Shown here one piece after another: positions 6,026-9,379 of a stretch of 9,379 nucleotides of DNA. Made by a program: the position numbers and the translations under genes. Source of the stretch: JBCDCU01 sp039180865 (GTDB taxonomy: Bacteria; Pseudomonadota; Alphaproteobacteria; Rhizobiales; JACESI01); contig JBCDCZ010000177.1 of assembly GCA_039180865.1 (NCBI GenBank), positions 1-9,379 on the forward strand, given 5' to 3'. How positions within the stretch are numbered: position 1 is the first letter of the stretch; each line of letters begins with the position of its first letter. The notes below the pieces were generated by a model. It ran no database searches. It was given only the letters and a program-made list of their open reading frames with translations, and had not been told where the DNA came from.

Positions 6026-7306
6026 TCATCCTGCGAGCCTCGCTTCGTCCAGTGTCGAGGGCTCACCATTTAACGAGACCTCGTAAGTGACCGGAGCCGA
6101 TTGGGCGATTGTGCGGCCCTTGCGGATGACGGCGAGACGGTGGGCGCGTAATCTGATCGCCTCAATCGTGTCCTTTGCCTGAAGGATCACGAAATTCGCG
6201 TCCGATCCTTGTCTGATGCCGTAACCTTCCAATCCCATGATTTTGGCGGACGTCTCAGTAACCGCCTCAAAGCACCAGGCCATATCCGCACGGCTTGATA
6301 ATTGACCGACATGAAGCCCCATGAAGGCCACATCCAGCATGTCGGCTTTCCCGAGCGAATACCAGGGATCCATCACGCAGTCGGAGCCGAAGCCGACGGT
6401 GATACCGGCGTCCCGCATTTCGCGCACCCGCGTCTGGCCCCGGCGCTTCGGATAGGTGTCATGGCGGCCCTGCAGCATGATGTTGATGAGCGGGTTGGGG
6501 ATCGCGTTGACGCCGGCTTCGGCGATAAGCGGGATCAGCTTGGAGACATAGTAATTGTCCATTGAGTGCATCGAGGTGAGGTGGGATCCCGCCACGCGGC
6601 CCTTAAGGCCGAGCCTTTGCGTCTCATAGGCTAGGGTCTCGATATGGCGGCTCAGAGGATCGTCGGTCTCGTCGCAGTGCATATCGACCATAAGCCCTCG
6701 CTCTGCGGCGAGTTCACATAAAAGCCGAACGCTTTCGGTGCCCTGCGCCATAGTGCGTTCGAAATGCGGGATCCCGCCGACGATATCGACGCCCATGTCC
6801 AGGGCGCGCACAGTGTTTGCCATTGCGGTCGGATCGCGCAAGACGCCGTCCTGAGGAAAAGCGACGAGTTGCAGATCAAGGTAATCCTTGACCTTCTCGC
6901 GGACCTCAAGAAGCGCGCGGACGCCTGTGAGAGCATCATCGCAGGTATCAACATGGCTTCGGATGGCGCCGATCCCCTTGGCGACGGCAAGTTCGCAATA
7001 GCGCAAGGCGCGCTCAATGATCTCTTCGACCGTTTGAACCTCTTTCAGTTCGCCCCAAAGTTCGATTCCTTCAAGAAGCGTGCCGGAGACATTCATCCGT
7101 GGCCTGCCGAGCGACAGGGTGGCATCCATATGAAAATGCGGATCCACGAAAGGAGGCGAGACCAGATGGCCGTCCGCGTCGATCACCTGGCCCGCCTCTT
7201 CGGGGATCCCCGGTTCGACAGCTGCGATTGTGCCGCCCGAACAGGCGATATCGACGCCTGATCGCCCATTCGGCAGCGTGGCGTTCTTAACAATCAGATC
7301 AAACAA
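6026..7306 (-). CDS. Cytosine deaminase-like metal-dependent amidohydrolase (CodA family)
   Basis: This enzyme belongs to the amidohydrolase superfamily, CodA branch; in E. coli that enzyme deaminates cytosine to uracil. The 426 residues cover the full family length. By constant offset of four from E. coli CodA (recalled numbering), the metal ligands and catalytic residues are present: HxH at 57/59 (DPHFHMD), Gln152 (AFPQDG), His210 and Glu213 (DMHCDETDD), His242 (SHLTSMH) and Asp309. The signatures NPLINIMLQGR and DTYPKRRGQTRV are also CodA-like. The odd feature is Cys310 in GSDCVMDPW, where CodA has Asp314 in HDDVFDPW; that position influences substrate choice. A different substrate (modified pyrimidine, creatinine-like or triazine-like ring) is possible. 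The start is TTG at 7306, with GGAG at 7316-7313 and a 6-nt spacer, overlapping the end of the DUF2087 gene by 8 bp. Cytoplasmic. Confidence 0.9.
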   Translation of the reverse strand: MFDLIVKNATLPNGRSGVDIACSGGTIAAVEPGIPEEAGQVIDADGHLVSPPFVDPHFHMDATLSLGRPRMNVSGTLLEGIELWGELKEVQTVEEIIERALRYCELAVAKGIGAIRSHVDTCDDALTGVRALLEVREKVKDYLDLQLVAFPQDGVLRDPTAMANTVRALDMGVDIVGGIPHFERTMAQGTESVRLLCELAAERGLMVDMHCDETDDPLSRHIETLAYETQRLGLKGRVAGSHLTSMHSMDNYYVSKLIPLIAEAGVNAIPNPLINIMLQGRHDTYPKRRGQTRVREMRDAGITVGFGSDCVMDPWYSLGKADMLDVAFMGLHVGQLSSRADMAWCFEAVTETSAKIMGLEGYGIRQGSDANFVILQAKDTIEAIRLRAHRLAVIRKGRTIAQSAPVTYEVSLNGEPSTLDEARLAG

Positions 7307-7898
7307 TTGCGTCTCCAGCGTTTGATAGTGATGGCGAGCCCCTCTGCGGCACGTGAGCGGCGCGTGTGCGTCGCCGGGCGGTCAAAGCATGAATAACGGC
7401 TTTTGCCTCCGCAGGTGGTTTTTTCTCGACCCGCCGGTAATCCGTCCCATTATTCTTTCTGATCAGCAAACCGCAGGAAATCATCGTCCGTCGTAAGGTG
7501 GCGGGATCGTCAAAGAGATGCATGTTTGCGAGGTGATCATTGAGAGTCTGCTCATTTAGGGATATCTGAGCGGGGAGGGTAGCCCACAGCGCCCAAAGCG
7601 CCAGTGTCTGAACGGAGCGCCGTGCGGGCCATTGGCAGAGCCGCCCGAATGCATCGAACTGATGAAGGGCACGTTCGACCGAGCGCGCATCTACGACGGT
7701 ATCGTCCCTTTGGTTCTTGATGCGTTTTGCCGCTGCAGATGTGGCGCGCATATGTTGCATATTCTGAAATCCAGCCGCTCTGGATATCATATTCATCAAC
7801 GTCAGATGGGCAGGGCTTGTTTCACCGAGCTGTTTGGAGAGCGCGCGGGTGAAATCGGTCATGTCGTCCACATGAAGGGGAACGGGATTTTTGGTCAT
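7299..7898 (-). CDS. DUF2087-domain protein, possible regulator
   Basis: Residues about 90-156 match the DUF2087 pattern: WPARRSVQTLALWALWA, then a region about NEQTLNDHLANMHLFDDPATLRRTMISCGLLIRK, ending in the YRRV motif at 154-157. This order (helices, an LRR pair, glycine-leucine, then a Tyr-Arg-Arg strand) resembles a small winged-helix fold. DUF2087 is also found fused to ArsR-type DNA-binding domains, so a regulatory role is plausible but unproven. The N-terminal half (about 10-60: MTDFTRALSKQL...AAGFQNMQHMRA) is a helical region often seen with this domain. The C-terminal tail is basic and low in complexity. The start is ATG at 7898, with only a weak GGA six nt upstream. It lies first in a two-gene unit, overlapping the amidohydrolase start by 8 bp, which implies coupled translation. 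It is divergent from the enamidase-like gene. Confidence 0.82.
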   Translation of the reverse strand: MTKNPVPLHVDDMTDFTRALSKQLGETSPAHLTLMNMISRAAGFQNMQHMRATSAAAKRIKNQRDDTVVDARSVERALHQFDAFGRLCQWPARRSVQTLALWALWATLPAQISLNEQTLNDHLANMHLFDDPATLRRTMISCGLLIRKNNGTDYRRVEKKPPAEAKAVIHALTARRRTRAAHVPQRGSPSLSNAGDAIV

Positions 7899-7912
7899 CG
7901 TACATCCAGGTC

Positions 7913-7959
7913 GGGCGTTCGGATGGTTCGTTGGTCGCTGGCTTGACGAACGGACGCCC
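7913..7959. promoter_or_regulatory. Nested inverted repeat upstream of the DUF2087 gene
   Basis: The outer arms are GGGCGT (7913-7918) and ACGCCC (7954-7959). The inner arms are GTTCGT (7926-7931) and ACGAAC (7946-7951), with 14 bp between the inner arms. An alternative pairing of CGTTCG (7916-7921) with CGAACG (7947-7952) is also perfect. It lies 15-61 bp before the DUF2087 ATG, so it could be an operator or a leader RNA fold. Confidence 0.35.
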
Positions 7960-8046
7960 TTTTGAGTGCGATGTCGTTCCGGGTTCTGGCAGGTTTAGCA
8001 CTCCTGAAGGAGCAGCGACGCCTCGGTGACTGCCGACCGTCTCCAA

Positions 8047-8075
8047 CTCATACGAGAAAACGGGATCGTCTGCAA
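8047..8075 (-). promoter_or_regulatory. Candidate minus-strand promoter for the DUF2087/amidohydrolase pair
   Basis: On the minus strand TTGCAG (8075-8070) and TATGAG (8052-8047) are 17 bp apart, matching the consensus at 3 and 4 of 6 positions. A transcript from here would have a leader of about 140 nt that includes the nested inverted repeat. The match is modest. Confidence 0.3.
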
Positions 8076-8112
8076 TGACACGGGAAGCGGATGCGATGAG
8101 ATATCGGGGGTT

Positions 8113-8145
8113 GCTCCCGAAAGGGATCTCTCCGGTCGGGGGAGC
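8113..8145 (+). other. GC-rich potential stem-loops upstream of the enamidase-like gene
   Basis: GCTCCC (8113-8118) pairs with GGGAGC (8140-8145). Within this, TCCC-GAAA-GGGA (8115-8126) makes a 4-bp stem with a GNRA-type tetraloop, and CTCC (8130-8133) pairs with GGAG (8141-8144). These folds are mutually exclusive in part. They lie just before TACAAT at 8151-8156, so the site may act on DNA over the promoter rather than as RNA. Confidence 0.25.
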
Positions 8146-8258
8146 CGTCATACAATAACACTTGCTAGGCTACCATTCGCTGGGGCAGGCTGCGGGTTCA
8201 ACCACGTGCGGCCACGATCATGGGCGGCAGCAAGAGCATACAATGTGAGGGGGATCAG

Positions 8259-9379
8259 ATGGCGGACGCACCGAAAGACATGCCGGAAAAAGGCCGCACA
8301 CTCATCCGTAACATCGGCAGGCTTCTGACCGGGGATCTCGACAAGCCCCTGGCCGACAGCGACTGCCTTTTGATCGAGGATGGCGTAATCGCGGGCTTCG
8401 AGGAGGCCAACGCCGACCGTGTCATCGACGCTTCAGGCTGCGCCGTCGCGCCGGGACTGATCGATGGCCACTGCCACCCGGTCTTTGGCGACTGGACCCC
8501 GCGTCAAAATCAGATCGGCTGGATCGAGATGAACGTGAACGGCGGTGTCACAAGCTTTGTCTCTGCCGGTGAAGTTCATCTTCCGGGCCGCCCGAAGGAT
8601 GCCGAAGGCGTCAAGGCACTCGCTATGGTGGCGCAACGCTGCTTTTCCAATTTCCGCTCCGCCGGGGCGAAAGTGATTGCTGGTGCGCCGGTACCGGAAC
8701 TTGATTTTGACCGTGATTTCTATGCCGAGCTTAAGGCTGCGGGCATTCGCCATATCGGGGAGATCGGCCTTGGGACTGTTGCCAAGGGGCCGGATGCGGC
8801 CCGCGTCACCGGCTGGTGCCGGGACCTTGGGATCGAGACGATCATGCATACGGGCGGCCCGTCGATTGCAGGCTCCCACCACGTCACGGCCGATGACGTT
8901 CTGGAGGCGCAGCCTGATGTGGTGAGCCATATCAATGGCGGCCCGACGTCGATCCCGTATGAGGCCATCCGCGAGCTCTGCCGGAATGCGAAGGGTGCGC
9001 TTGAGGCTGTTCATAACGGCAACGAGAAATCCGCAATCGTCGCGCTTGAGGGCGCAATGGCCGAAGACAGGCTCGCCGATTTTCTGATCGGAACCGATGC
9101 GCCAGCTGGCTCCGGCGTGCAGCCGAACGGCATGGTGAGGATGGCAACGCTTCTTGCAAGTTTCGGCGGGCTTGCTGCCGAGAAAGCATGGTGCTGCGGC
9201 AGCGGCAACGTTTCAAGGCGGCGCGGCCTCACTCAGGGTATCGTCGCTGCGGGGCGCCCCGCGGATCTTGTCTTCATGGACCGTCCCGGCGGATCGGAAG
9301 GTGATGACGTTCTGGGCGCCATGGCCATGGGCAATATACCGGGTATTGCGGCGGTGATGATCGACGGCAAGATGCGCAC
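8259..9379 (+). CDS. Enamidase-like amidohydrolase (partial, 3' end beyond window)
   Basis: The open frame runs to the window end: 373 complete codons with no stop. It follows the sequence pattern of Eubacterium barkeri enamidase (about 386 residues), which hydrolyses 1,4,5,6-tetrahydro-6-oxonicotinate to 2-formylglutarate and ammonia. The shared landmarks, compared from memory, are RNIGRLLTGD (17-26), the metal site HCH at 71-73 (APGLIDGHCHP), TPRQ (80-83), GGVTSFVSAG (95-104), LPGRPKDAEG (108-117), GEIGLGT (167-173), MHTGGPSIAGS (196-206), VTADDV, PDVVSHINGGPT (219-230), IGTDAPAGSG (277-286), ADLVFMD (335-341) and GAMAMGNIPGI (353-363). All expected metal-binding histidines and the late aspartate (280) are present. 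The start ATG at 8259 has AGGGGG at 8248-8253 with a 5-nt spacer. About 15 residues are missing at the C-terminus. It is divergent from a second amidohydrolase and a DUF2087 gene. A related cyclic amide substrate is possible. Confidence 0.88.
   Translation, partial: MADAPKDMPEKGRTLIRNIGRLLTGDLDKPLADSDCLLIEDGVIAGFEEANADRVIDASGCAVAPGLIDGHCHPVFGDWTPRQNQIGWIEMNVNGGVTSFVSAGEVHLPGRPKDAEGVKALAMVAQRCFSNFRSAGAKVIAGAPVPELDFDRDFYAELKAAGIRHIGEIGLGTVAKGPDAARVTGWCRDLGIETIMHTGGPSIAGSHHVTADDVLEAQPDVVSHINGGPTSIPYEAIRELCRNAKGALEAVHNGNEKSAIVALEGAMAEDRLADFLIGTDAPAGSGVQPNGMVRMATLLASFGGLAAEKAWCCGSGNVSRRRGLTQGIVAAGRPADLVFMDRPGGSEGDDVLGAMAMGNIPGIAAVMIDGKMR

Larger units (their letters stand above)
7899..8258. other. 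360-bp divergent intergenic region with inverted repeats
   Basis: No convincing gene lies here. It separates the DUF2087/amidohydrolase pair from the enamidase-like gene and should hold both promoters. It contains a nested inverted repeat (7913-7959), a short symmetric CTCCT-GA-AGGAG (8001-8012) and a GC-rich fold (8113-8145). There is also a good -10-like TACAAT at 8151-8156 on the plus strand, without a matching -35 box. An open frame on the minus strand through it (to 8151) has no family features and looks spurious. Confidence 0.6.

Noticed and set aside
6764..7261. 165-codon open frame on the plus strand
   Set aside because: It is antisense to the CodA-like gene, whose active-site motifs span this stretch.
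7822..8151. 109-codon open frame on the minus strand across the divergent intergenic region
   Set aside because: It overlaps the DUF2087 gene out of frame, shows no domain or plausible ribosome binding site, and reads like non-coding sequence rich in Pro, Ser and Arg.
8433..9014. 193-codon open frame on the minus strand
   Set aside because: It is antisense to the enamidase-like gene, which carries conserved motifs across the whole region.

Overview
The window looks like chromosomal DNA of a moderately GC-rich Gram-negative bacterium, most likely an alphaproteobacterium. The grounds are the mix of protein families (a membrane-anchored LytTR regulator beside an ABC efflux operon, DUF2087, DM13, a SUKH protein) and the codon use. 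This is inference; no database search was possible. No rRNA, tRNA, CRISPR array, transposase or phage gene was seen.

Left part (1-2843): a minus-strand operon encodes a periplasmic adaptor (703-1737) and then a LolD/MacB-type ATPase (5-703). A further gene, probably the permease, appears to start at position 8 with an ATGA overlap and runs off the window. Divergent from the operon is a LytTR regulator with four membrane segments (1944-2843). The shared intergenic region holds a perfect 17-bp palindrome (1814-1830) and a pair of 10-bp direct repeats 19 bp apart (1826-1854). The repeats are the kind of site a LytTR protein would be expected to use. The simplest reading is a regulator controlling an adjacent tripartite efflux or lipoprotein-type exporter.

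Middle part (2844-6025): a 152-residue protein of unknown function (3085-3543, minus) lies between two diverged copies of a 21-bp direct repeat. Next come a 519-residue SUKH (SMI1/KNR4) protein with a helical, HEAT-like C-terminal half (3816-5375, plus) and a small exported DM13 protein (5488-5844, minus). These look like independent single-gene units. The DM13 upstream region carries a 13-bp palindrome overlapping a longer inverted repeat.

Right part (6026-9379): a minus-strand pair, a DUF2087 protein (7299-7898) followed by a cytosine-deaminase-like amidohydrolase (6026-7306), overlaps by 8 bp. It is divergent from a gene cut off by the window end (8259-9379) that closely resembles enamidase, the ring-opening amidohydrolase of anaerobic nicotinate breakdown. 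The two metal-dependent amidohydrolases and a possible regulator around a structured 360-bp divergent region suggest a small N-heterocycle catabolic locus. The deaminase-like protein has a cysteine where E. coli CodA has Asp314, so its substrate may not be cytosine. This locus is the most interesting part of the window.
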